Shown here in pieces: positions 35,574-45,514 of a stretch of DNA of 64,000 nucleotides. The DNA is from Clostridia bacterium (GTDB taxonomy: Bacteria > Bacillota > Clostridia > Christensenellales > Aristaeellaceae): the NCBI GenBank assembly GCA_017936765.1, contig JAGBEX010000010.1:1-64000 (forward strand). Reading direction: 5' to 3'. Numbering within the stretch: position 1 is the first letter of the stretch; each line of letters opens with the position of its first letter. Both the position numbers and the translations under genes were made by a program. Under the pieces are notes generated by a model, which saw nothing but the letters and a program-made list of their open reading frames with translations, searched no databases and was not told where the DNA came from.

Positions 35574-36284
35574 TTGATCTCCGTTTGGAAACGTGAATTG
35601 CAAAGCTATTTCTACACGCCGGTGGGCTATTTGTTCATGGGCGTGTTTCTGGCGCTGTCCTCGGTGATGTTCTATTTGCAGATCCTTGCCCAGCGCTCCA
35701 GCGATCTGCTGACCTTCATCGGGCAGATCAGCTATTTGTGGATGCTGCTGACCCCTGTGCTGACCATGCGCCTCCTGGCCGAAGAGCGGCAGAAGCGCAC
35801 CGACCAATTGCTGCTCACCAGCCCCGTGTCCCTCACGGGCATCGTGCTGGGCAAGTATTTGGCAGCGGTAACGGTGATGCTCATCACCGTGCTGCTCACC
35901 ATGGTGTATGCCCTTATTGTGGCCATCTATGGTCAGGTGTACCCCGGGGAGCTGCTGGTGGGCATGATGGGCTTTGTGCTGCAGGGCTGTGCCTTCATCG
36001 CGCTGGATCTGTTCATCTCCGGCTGCGCCACCAACCCGGTCAGCGCGGCGGTGATGGCCTTTGGCGTGAACTTTGCCCTGTGGATCTTGGACATGGTGGA
36101 GACCAGCGTCAGCGCCGGATGGCTCAGCGATGCGCTGAATTTCTTCAGCCTTTATGCCCGCAACGAGCCGTTTCTCATGGGGCAGCTCTCCTTTGCCAGC
36201 ATCGGCTTTGACGTGAGCTTTGCCGCAGCCTGCCTGGTGCTGACCATCCATATGCTGGACAGCCGGCGATACAGGGGAGCGTGA
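35574..36284 (+). CDS. ABC transporter permease (GldF-like)
   Basis: A 236-residue permease with six membrane segments, starting ISVWKRELQSYFYTPVGYLF as ABC-2 type Gld permeases do. The start is TTG at 35574, with AGGAGG just upstream and 14 bases after the ATPase stop. A longer reading would overlap the ATPase. It should form the membrane channel for the upstream ATPase. Confidence 0.88.
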   Translation: MISVWKRELQSYFYTPVGYLFMGVFLALSSVMFYLQILAQRSSDLLTFIGQISYLWMLLTPVLTMRLLAEERQKRTDQLLLTSPVSLTGIVLGKYLAAVTVMLITVLLTMVYALIVAIYGQVYPGELLVGMMGFVLQGCAFIALDLFISGCATNPVSAAVMAFGVNFALWILDMVETSVSAGWLSDALNFFSLYARNEPFLMGQLSFASIGFDVSFAAACLVLTIHMLDSRRYRGA

Positions 36285-36288
36285 TGGC

Positions 36289-37755
36289 ATGAAGAAACTG
36301 AGCTTTTTGAAAAATCCCCGCTTCCGCTATGGCAGCCTGTCCACGGCCATCCTCTGCGTGCTGCTGGCCCTGCTGATCGGCGTGAACTTCCTTTTCGGCA
36401 CCCTGGAAAAGAAAAACGGCTGGCGGGTGGACTGCTCCTTTAACGGCATCACCACCCAGAGCGACACCACGTTGCAAATCCTGGAGCAGTTGCCCCATCC
36501 GGTGCATATCTACGCTCTCTTCCCCAAGGGGCAGGAGGACGCCCCCCTGATGGAGCTGCTGGATCGCTACGCCGCGGCAAGCCCCCTGGTGACCTGGGAG
36601 CAGACGGACATCACCCTGAACCCCGGCCTGCTGACCCGCTTCCAGAGCGATACCTCGGAAACGGCGGTGTCCAACGATTCCCTCATCGTGTCCTGCGAGG
36701 TCACCGGGCGCTGGAAGGTGCTTTCCCCGGCGGATTTCGTGAGCCTGAGCCTGGACTATGAGGCCGGGACCTTCACCTCCGCGGGCTATACCTACGAGAG
36801 CCGCATCACCTCCGCCATCAACTATGTGACCCGGCCGGAGATCCCGCGGCTGTTGATTTTGCAAGGCCACGGGGAACTGAACGAAGCGGAGACGGCCGTG
36901 TTCGCGGAGCTGCTCACCGCCAACAATTTCGACGTGCAGTACATCACCCTGGCCGACCAGGACGTGACCCTGGAGCCGGAGGACACCCTGGCCATCCTGT
37001 CCCCCCTTCGGGACATCACCGATGGGGAGATGGCGCAGCTCACCGAGTTTGCCGCTCTGGGCGGTAGCTTCCTCTTCACCTGCGATTACACCGACCCCAT
37101 CGACGAAATGCCCAACTATCAGGCGCTGCTGCGCTCCTATGGCTTCCTGCCCAAGGACGGGCTGGTGATCGCCTCTGCGGAGGAACGCGGCAGCTATTAC
37201 AGCGATATGCGCATTGCGCTGATCCCCACCATGGTCTCCACCGACGTGACCTTCGACCTGGTGGCCGCCGGGGCTGACACTCTGCTGATGGTGGGCAGCC
37301 GCGGCTTTGCCCTGCCTGACCAGAGCGACCGGAACCTGGATGTGTCCTCGGTGCTGAACACGGGGTACAAGGCCTATCTGCGCAGTCTGAAGGATGGCGA
37401 CCTCACCAGCCTGGAGCAGCAGGACGGCGACGAGCTGGGTCCCTTCTCCCTGGGCTTGCAGGCCCGGCGGGTGACCACCGAGGGCTATGTGAGCCGTGCC
37501 TTTGTGCTGGGCAGCTCCACCGTGCTGACCGACAGCCAGATCCACGCCATGACTGACAGCCAGGAATTCACCCTGCGGGTGGTGGAGTTTCTGCTGAATG
37601 CTGAACCCATCGACCTGGGTATCATGGCGAAATCCGCCCTGCGCCCCCAGCTTTCGGTGGAGTCCGTCACGCTGGGCAGCGTGCTGCTGGTGGCGCTGCC
37701 CCTGGCGGTGCTGGCGGCGGCCTTCATGGTGCTGTGGCCCCGGAGGAACCAATGA
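36289..37755 (+). CDS. GldG-like extracytoplasmic ABC component
   Basis: A 488-residue protein with a membrane helix near the N-terminus (STAILCVLLALLIGVNFLFG) and another at the C-terminus (LGSVLLVALPLAVLAAAFMV). Between them is a large outside domain of the GldG/IFT52-like kind (RLLILQGHGELNEAE; LAILSPLRDITDGEMAQLTE; FAALGGSFLFTCD). It starts four bases after the permease stop. It is thought to act with the permease in gliding-type or export ABC systems. Confidence 0.85.
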   Translation: MKKLSFLKNPRFRYGSLSTAILCVLLALLIGVNFLFGTLEKKNGWRVDCSFNGITTQSDTTLQILEQLPHPVHIYALFPKGQEDAPLMELLDRYAAASPLVTWEQTDITLNPGLLTRFQSDTSETAVSNDSLIVSCEVTGRWKVLSPADFVSLSLDYEAGTFTSAGYTYESRITSAINYVTRPEIPRLLILQGHGELNEAETAVFAELLTANNFDVQYITLADQDVTLEPEDTLAILSPLRDITDGEMAQLTEFAALGGSFLFTCDYTDPIDEMPNYQALLRSYGFLPKDGLVIASAEERGSYYSDMRIALIPTMVSTDVTFDLVAAGADTLLMVGSRGFALPDQSDRNLDVSSVLNTGYKAYLRSLKDGDLTSLEQQDGDELGPFSLGLQARRVTTEGYVSRAFVLGSSTVLTDSQIHAMTDSQEFTLRVVEFLLNAEPIDLGIMAKSALRPQLSVESVTLGSVLLVALPLAVLAAAFMVLWPRRNQ

Positions 37756-37756
37756 T

Positions 37757-39244
37757 ATGCTTGATGTGAAAAAGAAAAAGCCCCGCACCTTGCGCCGGGG
37801 CTGGCTGCTGGTCTGCGCCCTGGTGCTGCTGGCGGGGGTGTGGTGCGCCTATGGCCTGCTGAGCCGCCCTGAGCCGGTGGTGGAGGCGCATGACCACGAT
37901 CATTCCGGCACGCTGGCTGCCTATGAGGCAGCGCAGGTGACCCGCCTGGCCGTGACCCTGCGTAATGGCGACAGCTGGTCGGCGGTGCAGGGTGCCGAGG
38001 GCAGCCTGACCCTGGAGGACGACCCGACCTACGAGGTATCCGCCACCACGGCGGCCAAGCTGCTGGAAAGCGCCAGCACCATTACCTATCAGGAAGTGCT
38101 GACAGAGGATGCAGCGGCGTATGCTGATCGCCTGGCGGACTTCGGCCTGGAAACGCCGCGGGTGGTGCTGGACATCAACTACAGCGACGGTGCGCGCTGG
38201 GTGGTGCGCATTGGCGATGCGCTGTCCCTGGACGAAAACAATGCCTACTACATGACCGTGGACGGCGATGAGCGCCTCTTTGCCCTGGACAAGGGTTCTG
38301 CCGAGGCCATGATGGTGGAGCGGGCGCTGCTGCATCCGGTGACCCAGCCCACGCTGCACAAGTCCCGCTTTGACCGGATCACTTTCGCGGACGGTGCGGG
38401 GAATGTGCTGGCCGAGTGGGCATTGCAGGGGGACATCGGCGGGAACGCCCAGGACAGGTGGATGCTCACCGCCCCGGTGCAATACCCGGCGGACGGCGAG
38501 GCCATCAGCAAGCTGCAAACCAATTTGGAAAACCTGCGGCTGGGCGCCTATGTGGGCAAGGCCACGCCGGAAAACCTGGCGGCCTGTGGCTTTGATACGC
38601 CCCGGCTGGTGCTGGAGGTGCATATGGCCGCAGGTTCCATCGGCACCACCGGACTGGATGGTGTGTACACCGTGACGGACTGGCCGGAGGAGAGCTTCGT
38701 CCTCACCGTTGGCGGCGCGAAGAACGACAATGTGGATTACGTGCGGGTAGGGGAGCAGATCTACATCAGCAGCCACTACTCGCTGGAAGTGTTCATGGAT
38801 ATGGAGCCGCTCACCACCCTGAGCCGCTATACCGTGCCGGTGGCGCTGGGCAACCTGCGGCAGCTGAGCATCCGTCAGGGCGATGTGGAGCGGATCTACA
38901 CCGTGGAGCGCGCCGAACAGGTGGCGGAAAACAATGAGCTGGTGACCGACAGCGAGGGAAATGTGCTGTATGACCTGCGCTGCACCCTGAATGGTGTGGA
39001 GATCGGCTATGCGGCCTTTGAGGCGGCGTACAACGAGCTGCTGAAGGTCACGGTGTCCGGCGTGCTGCCCGATGGCTGGACAGCGGAGGAAGAACCCCAC
39101 ACCGCATATGTTTTTGAAGCGGTGACAGGGGAAAAGTACACGCTGGAGCTGGTACGGTTCGATGCCCTGCACGATGCGGTGCTGCTGGATGGGCGCGGGG
39201 TGTTTTATTTGATCCGGGATGGAATGAGGTTTGAGGTGGAATAA
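37757..39244 (+). CDS. DUF4340 domain protein of Gld-like ABC operon
   Basis: A 495-residue protein with one N-terminal membrane helix (GWLLVCALVLLAGVWCAYGL) and an outside region of repeated DUF4340 units (FGLETPRVVLDINYSDG; CGFDTPRLVLEVHMAAG). The start at 37757 lies two bases past the previous stop, with GGAGGAACC ahead. It completes the four-gene Gld-like set. Function unknown; probably periplasm-facing support of the transporter. Confidence 0.85.
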   Translation: MLDVKKKKPRTLRRGWLLVCALVLLAGVWCAYGLLSRPEPVVEAHDHDHSGTLAAYEAAQVTRLAVTLRNGDSWSAVQGAEGSLTLEDDPTYEVSATTAAKLLESASTITYQEVLTEDAAAYADRLADFGLETPRVVLDINYSDGARWVVRIGDALSLDENNAYYMTVDGDERLFALDKGSAEAMMVERALLHPVTQPTLHKSRFDRITFADGAGNVLAEWALQGDIGGNAQDRWMLTAPVQYPADGEAISKLQTNLENLRLGAYVGKATPENLAACGFDTPRLVLEVHMAAGSIGTTGLDGVYTVTDWPEESFVLTVGGAKNDNVDYVRVGEQIYISSHYSLEVFMDMEPLTTLSRYTVPVALGNLRQLSIRQGDVERIYTVERAEQVAENNELVTDSEGNVLYDLRCTLNGVEIGYAAFEAAYNELLKVTVSGVLPDGWTAEEEPHTAYVFEAVTGEKYTLELVRFDALHDAVLLDGRGVFYLIRDGMRFEVE

Positions 39245-39248
39245 GCAA

Positions 39249-39278
39249 GGAGCCTGCTGAAGATAGCAGGCTCCTTTT
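39249..39278 (+). terminator. Terminator of Gld-like ABC operon
   Basis: GGAGCCTGCT (39249-39258) pairs perfectly with AGCAGGCTCC (39265-39274), then TTTT. Confidence 0.9.
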
Positions 39279-39318
39279 ATGTGCGTTTCTTTTGAAATAG
39301 TGCTTGTGTGCGGCGTGC

Positions 39319-39494
39319 GGGCGATCGCAGATCGCCCCTACAGGTGCGCGGGAAAGTGGCTTGATCCGCGTCGCGGCGCAACCGTATTTGCGCCGTGACC
39401 CCTTCTCGGAGACCATCTTGCAGCGCCGTCCCCGAAAGGGATTCTTAAGGGATAAAATCCCTTAAGCGGGAGTGCAGAGGGCAGCGCCCTCTGC
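39319..39494. repeat. Cluster of intergenic palindromes
   Basis: Three perfect palindromes in 176 bases: GGGCGATC-GCA-GATCGCCC (39319-39337), CTTAAGGGAT-AAA-ATCCCTTAAG (39444-39466) and GCAGAGGGC-AGC-GCCCTCTGC (39474-39494). The last abuts the stop codon of the minus-strand esterase gene and may end its transcript. The sequences look like dispersed repeats of gut Clostridia. No gene is seen here. Confidence 0.6.
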
Positions 39495-40298
39495 CTACAT
39501 GACCTGCTTCAGGAAGCGGGCGGCGAGGTCGGGCCAGGGGGTGCATTCGGGGACGTTTTGGTGGGGGTGGTCGATGGAGGTGGAGAACTCGTTGGCCAGG
39601 GAGATGCCGTGGCAGCCGAAGGGGTAGATATGGACTTCGGTGGTGATGCCGGCTTTGCGCAGGGCGGTGGCCATGAGCAAGGTGTTTTCCACGGGGACGG
39701 CGTCGTCGGCCCAGGTATGCCACAGGAAGGTGGGCGGGGTGGCGGGGGTGACGAGGGCGTCCAGGGAATGGATGGCGTGGGTGGCCAGGTCATCGGTGCC
39801 AGTGAGGTTCACAAAGGAACCCCGGTGGGCAAACTCGCCGCCGGTGATCACCGGGTAGCACAGCACCATGGCGTTGGGCTTCACCTGCTCCGGGGTCAGC
39901 CCCAGGGGCTGCCACAGCTCGGCTTTTGGCCACAATACACCCAGGCTGCCTGCGGCATGGCCGCCTGCGGAAAAGCCCATCACGGCGATCTTATCCGGCG
40001 CGGTATGGGTCATAGCGGCGTTTTCACGCACCCAGGCCACGGCGGAGGCTACGTCCTGCTGGGGGGCAGGGAAGCGGTTGGGCGAGAGGCGATACCACAC
40101 GATGAAGCAGTTGAACCCCATCAGCAGAAAGCGCAGCGCCACCGGCTCGGCCTCCCGCTCGGAGAGGTGCATATAGGCGCCGCCGGGGCAAATGACCACC
40201 GCCGGGCGCTGCACCTGGGGGTCGATCTGCTGGGAGACGTGGGGGACGTACATATCCATGGGAACGCCGGTGGGCAGGGTGATGCGCTGGTAATTCAT
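39495..40298 (-). CDS. Alpha/beta hydrolase (esterase-like)
   Basis: A 267-residue alpha/beta hydrolase of the xylan-esterase/BD-FAE kind. The oxyanion region is ICPGGAYMHLSEREAEPVAL, the nucleophile elbow GFSAGG, the acid Asp in TWADDAVPVENTLLM and the His in GCHGISLA. No signal peptide, so it should act in the cytoplasm on acetylated sugars or similar esters. Its start follows AAGGTATCACC. It is 27 bases downstream of the TPR lipoprotein gene. Confidence 0.88.
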   Translation of the reverse strand: MNYQRITLPTGVPMDMYVPHVSQQIDPQVQRPAVVICPGGAYMHLSEREAEPVALRFLLMGFNCFIVWYRLSPNRFPAPQQDVASAVAWVRENAAMTHTAPDKIAVMGFSAGGHAAGSLGVLWPKAELWQPLGLTPEQVKPNAMVLCYPVITGGEFAHRGSFVNLTGTDDLATHAIHSLDALVTPATPPTFLWHTWADDAVPVENTLLMATALRKAGITTEVHIYPFGCHGISLANEFSTSIDHPHQNVPECTPWPDLAARFLKQVM

Positions 40299-40325
40299 GG
40301 TGATACCTTCTTTCGTATGAGTGGT

Positions 40326-41402
40326 TTATCGGAAGGGATCCGCCGGTGTGCCGTTGCCCTGGGTGAAGGCGTAGCGATCCAGGTCGATGACCAGCCGGGG
40401 ATGCTCAAAGAGAACGATGGCGGCTTCCTCATCGGGGGTGAAGGGGTAGCTCAAGTCGGTGATGGTGGCGGGGCGAAGGCTGCTCTGGCACAGCAGCGTG
40501 GCCTGGCTGCCTTCCACCATGCTCACCCGCCACAAAAGGGGTGCATCACCAGATGTGCCGAAGGATACATAGGGGCGGGCATGGGCAGCTGCGGCCAAAC
40601 GCAGGTTGGCAGCGTAGTGCTGCTGCAGGTCGCGCAGGCGCAGGGGACTATCGAAGTAGTCCTCCATTTCCGCATAGCGATCCATCAACTCCTGGGCGGT
40701 GGACAGGCTGGCAGCGGCGTAGTCCTCTTCCAGCTGGTCATACATGGCGCCGCGGCACATCCGCGCCCGGGCAGGGGCGTCCAGCACATCCCCCAGGGCT
40801 TCAAAGGCAGCCATGGCCTGGGCGTATTGCCCGCTTTCGTAGAGCTGCATGGCCTGGTCGTAGGCGCTGCGGGTGATCTCCTCCCGGCAGCGCTCGGCCA
40901 GCTCGGCGCTTTCGCCATAGCCGTTCAGGGCCTCCAGCACGGCCAATGCCTGCTCCCAGCGGTCAGCGCCCATCAAGGCGCGGGCGTGGGCGAGATCACG
41001 CTGGGGGATGGCCTCCTGCAGGCTTTGCACATGGGTGAGGCTGTCCTCAAAGGAGCCAAGGCTGCGGAAAAAGCCCAGGGCTTCCTCCAGGTTGCCATTC
41101 GCCTCGGCCTCACGGGCGGCGATGTAGCGCAGGTAGCGCTGGCTGCTCTTGAAGGGGGCGACCAGCTCCATATTGGCCCTGGCCAGGGCGAGCTGGTCGT
41201 GCTTGAGGGCGTTGAGGGCGGCGCAGTAGAGGGCGTAGTCGGCAGCGTCCTCATATTCGCCCAGCTGGGTGAAGAGCAGCGCGGCGCTCTCATAGTCGCC
41301 ATTGCCCAGGTAGAGCTGGGCGTGGTGGTAGTAGTCCGGGGTGGAAGGGGTGCAGCTGCACAGGCACATAAGCAGGGGAAACAGAAGCAGAATGCGTTTC
41401 AT
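40326..41402 (-). CDS. TPR-repeat lipoprotein
   Basis: A 358-residue exported lipoprotein. Signal KRILLLFPLLMCLCSC places the lipidated Cys at about residue 17. The next about 240 residues are helical repeats of TPR type (YYHHAQLYLGNGDYESAALL; YDQAMQLYESGQYAQAMAAF). The last about 100 residues form a separate beta-rich domain (ending IDLDRYAFTQGNGTPADPFR). It is likely a surface scaffold. GGAGG lies before the ATG. Confidence 0.8.
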   Translation of the reverse strand: MKRILLLFPLLMCLCSCTPSTPDYYHHAQLYLGNGDYESAALLFTQLGEYEDAADYALYCAALNALKHDQLALARANMELVAPFKSSQRYLRYIAAREAEANGNLEEALGFFRSLGSFEDSLTHVQSLQEAIPQRDLAHARALMGADRWEQALAVLEALNGYGESAELAERCREEITRSAYDQAMQLYESGQYAQAMAAFEALGDVLDAPARARMCRGAMYDQLEEDYAAASLSTAQELMDRYAEMEDYFDSPLRLRDLQQHYAANLRLAAAAHARPYVSFGTSGDAPLLWRVSMVEGSQATLLCQSSLRPATITDLSYPFTPDEEAAIVLFEHPRLVIDLDRYAFTQGNGTPADPFR

Positions 41403-41456
41403 CCGGCAAGACCTCCGTGTGATGGTTGGAGGTAGTGTGGCCGGAAAACGCCGGAA

Positions 41457-42887
41457 TTATTTCTTCATGCCGGGGATGAGCCGCAGCAGGGCGCGGTTGC
41501 GGGTCTTGAGCCACATGGCCAGGCACAGCCCGCCATACACGACCATGCCAACCGCCACCTGAAGGATCAGCCCCAGCCAGCCGCCCAGGGGCAGCAGCGC
41601 GGTGAGCCGCACGGCCAGCAGCATGATGCAGCCAATGCCCGCATAGGTCAGGGCGTGGCGCAGCAGGCGGCCGTGGGGGAGTTCCTTGCGCAGGTAGAGC
41701 CAATGCACAATGGGCAGGGTGAATTCCGCCGCCAGCGTACCCACGATGGCTCCCGCCGCGCCGAAAGGCGGAATGAGCAGGAAGTTCAATATCAGGTTGA
41801 TGATGGCGCCTGCCACCACGCTGGTGATGAAGATGTGATCCTTCCCCTGGGGCAGGATCCATTGGGTGCGCACCACATTGGCAAAGCCCATGCCGATGAG
41901 GGAGAAGGCCAGCGGGATCATCAACACGCCGGAAAAGGCGAAGTCCTGGCCGAAGAACAGGGGCGCAAAGTCGATGGCCACCGAGGCTACGCCGAAGGAT
42001 AGGGCGCAGACCATGCACATCACCACCTGCATGGATACATCCAGATGGGTGCGGACGTGGTCGATCTCTCCGCTCTTGAACATACCGGAAACCTTGGGGA
42101 GCATCACCGTGCCTACCGCGGTGATGAAGCCGCTGAGGCAGTAGACGATCTTCTCGGCATTTTCGTAGAGGCCGTTCTGCTCCATGGAGCTGAGGGCGCC
42201 CACCATCACCTTATCCATGCTGCGGAACACGCTGATGGCCAGCACCGACACAAACAGCACCGCGCAGGGCTTGAAGTGGCGCAGGGCGTTTTTCCAGGTG
42301 ACGGGAACCAGTTTGATGGTCCCCCGCAGCCCTGTCCAGCAGCTGAGGCAGCCCACCAGCGTGGCCAGCGACCAGGCAAAGCCGTAGATCCACAGATCCT
42401 GGGGCGCTTTGATGAACAGGAACACCGCAGCGGCGGCCAATAGCTTCACGGCGGTATTCCGCAGGGCGATGGGCTTGAACTGGTCAAGCCCCATGAGGCA
42501 CCAGTCCAGGTTGACAAGGCAGCTGACGGACATCATGGTCAGGTGCAGGGCGATGGTTTTTTCCTCGCCTGCAATGGCGAAAACATACACCAGCCAGCCC
42601 AGCAGCGCTGCGCCAGCCACCAGCAGCTGCATCCGCCAGATTTCCGAAAAGGTGCGGTGCAGGGCGGCAGGCTCGTCCTTCACCCGGGCAATGGCGCGGG
42701 TGCCGTAGCTCTCCAGTCCCAGCAGGCCGATCAACACAAACACATGGCTGATGTTCCAGGCGTAGCTGTACAGGCCCACACCCTCGGTTCCCACCACGCG
42801 GGAAAGATAGGGGGCGGTGACCAGGGGCAGGAAAACCGAGAAAACGCGGTAAGCCACGTTGTAGAGCGTATTCTTGCGGGTAGACAC
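41457..42887 (-). CDS. Oligosaccharide flippase (Wzx/MATE-like)
   Basis: A polysaccharide-biosynthesis flippase of the MOP superfamily with about 14 membrane segments over 476 residues. Typical opening NTLYNVAYRVFSVFLPLVTAPYLSR is followed by GTEGVGLYSYAWN. The start is taken as GTG at 42887, which has AAAGGA nine bases upstream; an ATG 21 bases earlier lacks a site. It would move lipid-linked sugar repeat units across the membrane. No glycosyltransferases are adjacent. Confidence 0.88.
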   Translation of the reverse strand: MSTRKNTLYNVAYRVFSVFLPLVTAPYLSRVVGTEGVGLYSYAWNISHVFVLIGLLGLESYGTRAIARVKDEPAALHRTFSEIWRMQLLVAGAALLGWLVYVFAIAGEEKTIALHLTMMSVSCLVNLDWCLMGLDQFKPIALRNTAVKLLAAAAVFLFIKAPQDLWIYGFAWSLATLVGCLSCWTGLRGTIKLVPVTWKNALRHFKPCAVLFVSVLAISVFRSMDKVMVGALSSMEQNGLYENAEKIVYCLSGFITAVGTVMLPKVSGMFKSGEIDHVRTHLDVSMQVVMCMVCALSFGVASVAIDFAPLFFGQDFAFSGVLMIPLAFSLIGMGFANVVRTQWILPQGKDHIFITSVVAGAIINLILNFLLIPPFGAAGAIVGTLAAEFTLPIVHWLYLRKELPHGRLLRHALTYAGIGCIMLLAVRLTALLPLGGWLGLILQVAVGMVVYGGLCLAMWLKTRNRALLRLIPGMKK

Positions 42888-43000
42888 GTTGAGGCGTCCT
42901 TTCTGCATTCAAATATAGGTAGTATTCGCTGTTTTTCCTTCGCTTCCTGCTTGACGGCGGGGGAGGCAGCGTGTATCATGCACACAAAGGAGGCGGTCAT

Positions 43001-43507
43001 GTGAAGACCCGGCGGATGATTCTGTGCGCGCTGTTTGCCGCGCTGACGGCGGTGTGCGCCCAGGTGACGGTTCCCATGGGCGTGGTGCCGATGAACCTGG
43101 CGCTGCTGCCGGTATTGGTCTGCGGCGCGCTGCTGCCCTGGCGCTATGCGGCGGGCGCCATGCTGGTGTATCTGCTGATGGGACTGGCGGGCCTGCCTGT
43201 GTTTGCTGGAATGGTCGGCGGCCCGGGGCGGTTGTTTGGCCTCAGCGGCGGGTATCTCTTTGGCTATGTGCTGTGCGCTGCCCTTGCGGCATGGCTGCTG
43301 GAAAAGCGGGCATCCCCATGGCTGGCCATGGGGGCGGGGGTCATTGCCTGCTATGGCATGGGAACCCTGTGGCTGATGCTTGTGGGGCATATGGGCGCGA
43401 GGACGGCCGTCAGCATGGGTGTGCTGCCCTTTGTGCTGGGAGATGCGGCCAAAGTATTTGTGGCGAACCTGCTTGCCCGCAGGCTGAAAAATGCACTTCA
43501 CCCTTGA
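43001..43507 (+). CDS. bioY: Biotin transporter substrate-binding protein
   Basis: The 168-residue S component of the energy-coupling-factor biotin transporter. Six membrane segments; the typical block GLPVFAGMVGGPGRLFGLSGGYLFG is complete. GTG start at 43001 with AAAGGAGG seven bases upstream. The EcfA/EcfT energising module is not here, as is normal for group II ECF systems. Confidence 0.92.
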   Translation: MKTRRMILCALFAALTAVCAQVTVPMGVVPMNLALLPVLVCGALLPWRYAAGAMLVYLLMGLAGLPVFAGMVGGPGRLFGLSGGYLFGYVLCAALAAWLLEKRASPWLAMGAGVIACYGMGTLWLMLVGHMGARTAVSMGVLPFVLGDAAKVFVANLLARRLKNALHP

Positions 43508-43572
43508 CGGATTGGTGATATAAAGGTAAAATAATACCAAATAGGCGGATGCTTAGGATGGGAGGAAACAAG

Positions 43573-45445
43573 ATGTTGTATGAAAATAAAATCTGGGTGG
43601 GTACCGGCGCTGCGCCGGTGTATCTCCTTCCCCAGATGGCCAACCGGCATGGCCTCATCGCCGGCGCCACGGGTACGGGCAAAACCGTGTCCCTCAAGGT
43701 GCTGGCCGAGGGCTTCTCTGCCATGGGCGTGCCGGTGTTCCTGTCTGATATCAAGGGCGACCTGAGTGGCGTGGTGCGTCCCGGCGAGCACAGCGACGGC
43801 CTGGCAGAGCGCCTGGCGCATTGCGGCGTCTCCAGCTTCCAGTATCAGGCTTTCCCCACCGTGTTCTGGGATGTGTATGGCGAGCAGGGTCACCCCGTTC
43901 GCGCCACCGTGAGCGAAATGGGTCCGCTGCTGCTTTCCCGTATGCTGGGCCTGAACGACACCCAGACCGGCGTGATGAACATCCTCTTCCGCGTGGCAGA
44001 CGATGAAGGTATGCTGCTGCTGGACATCAAGGATCTGAAGGCCATGCTGGCCTACCTGGGCGAGAACGCCCGCAACTACACCCTGGAATACGGCAATGTG
44101 TCCGTGGCCACCATCGGCGCCATTCAGCGCGCGGTGGCGGTGCTGGAGGATCAGGGCGGCGACCAGTTCTTTGGCGAGCCGGCGCTGAACATTGCCGACT
44201 GGATGCAGCTGGACGATGAGGGCAAGGGTGTGATCAACATCCTGGCCGCCGACAAGCTCTTCCGCAATCCCACCATGTATTCCACCTTCCTGCTGTGGAT
44301 GCTCTCCGAGCTGTATGAGCTGCTGCCCGAGCAGGGTGATTCCGACAAGCCCCGCATGGTGTTCTTCTTCGACGAGGCGCACCTGCTGTTCAACAACTGC
44401 TCCAAGTCCCTGCTGGAGAAGATCGAGCAGGTGGTTCGCCTGATCCGCTCCAAAGGGCGTGGGCGTGTACTTTATCACCCAGTCCCCGGCGGATATCCCC
44501 ATGACCATCCTGGGCCAGCTGGGCAACCGCATCCAGCACGCCCTGCGCGCCTACACGCCCCTGGATCAGAAGGCTGTGAAGGTGGCCGCCCAGACCTTCC
44601 GCACCAACCCCGCCTTCGATACCGAGGAGGCCATCACCCTGCTCAAAACTGGCGAGGCGCTGGTGTCCTTCCTGGATGAGGACGGCGCGCCCGGCGTGGT
44701 GGATCGTGCCACCATCCTGCCGCCCCAGTCCTTCATGAGTGCCATCGATGCCGAGCTGCGCAAGACCTTCATCGAGACCAGCCCCTTCTATGGCGTATAC
44801 GATGAGCAGGTGGATCGCGAGAGTGCCTATGAGATGCTGGTGGGAGCCTTCCAGAAGGAGCCGATCCAGCCTGTGACACCTGTGATGCCCATGATGCCCA
44901 TCATGCAGCCTGCCGACGTGCAGGTGTCCACCGCCCCCGTTGTGACTAAGCCTCAGGGCTTTATGGTATACGATCCCGCCACCGGCGGCTATGTACAGAA
45001 GGAGTTGAACACCATGACCCCCATCCCCACCCAGCAGCCCCAGGTTCCCACCATTCAGATGCAGCCCCAGCAGCCCGTGGTGCAGCAGATGCCCGTGATG
45101 GTTCTTGACCCCACCACCGGCCAGTATGTGCAGAAGCTGATGACCCTGCAGCTGGATCCCACCACCGGCAACTACATCCCCGTGCAGACGCCCGTGGATC
45201 CCAAGGAAGCCGAGAAGCTCCGCAAGGAAGCCGAGAAGGCCGAGAAGGAACGCCTTGCCGAGGAGCGTCGCCAGCGTGCTGACGAGTTGCGCGAAGAGCG
45301 CGCCGACCGCGCCCGCAAGAACGACTCTGTGCTGGGCCGCATCAAGAACACCGCCATCTCCACCGCCAGCCGCGAGGTGACCCGCAGCATTACCCGTGGC
45401 CTGATGGGCTCCATTTCCAGCCTGTTCGGCGGCAAGAAGAAGTAA
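43573..45445 (+). pseudogene. HerA-like/DUF853 ATPase, frameshifted
   Basis: A HerA-type (DUF853, YjgR-like) P-loop ATPase split by one extra base. The first part (43573 to about 44452) has Walker A GATGTGKT and Walker [12 protein letters not shown]. At 44452-44454 the run AAA, where AA would keep frame, shifts reading. The second part resumes as [15 protein letters not shown] with arginine-finger-type [14 protein letters not shown] and carries on to a coiled-coil, Gln/Pro-rich tail and a C-terminal [19 protein letters not shown] typical of the family. Read together it would be about 623 residues. The indel may be real, a sequencing error or, less likely, programmed slippage at AAAGGG. Confidence 0.85.
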
Positions 45446-45514
45446 TTCCGATTCATGAAAAGTCATTAGGGGAGCGGAGCCATCCGCTCCTCTTCCTGTT
45501 TGGGAGGTTCATCC

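Noticed and set aside
39558..41435. 625-codon plus-strand frame
   Set aside because: Shadow of the esterase and TPR lipoprotein genes.
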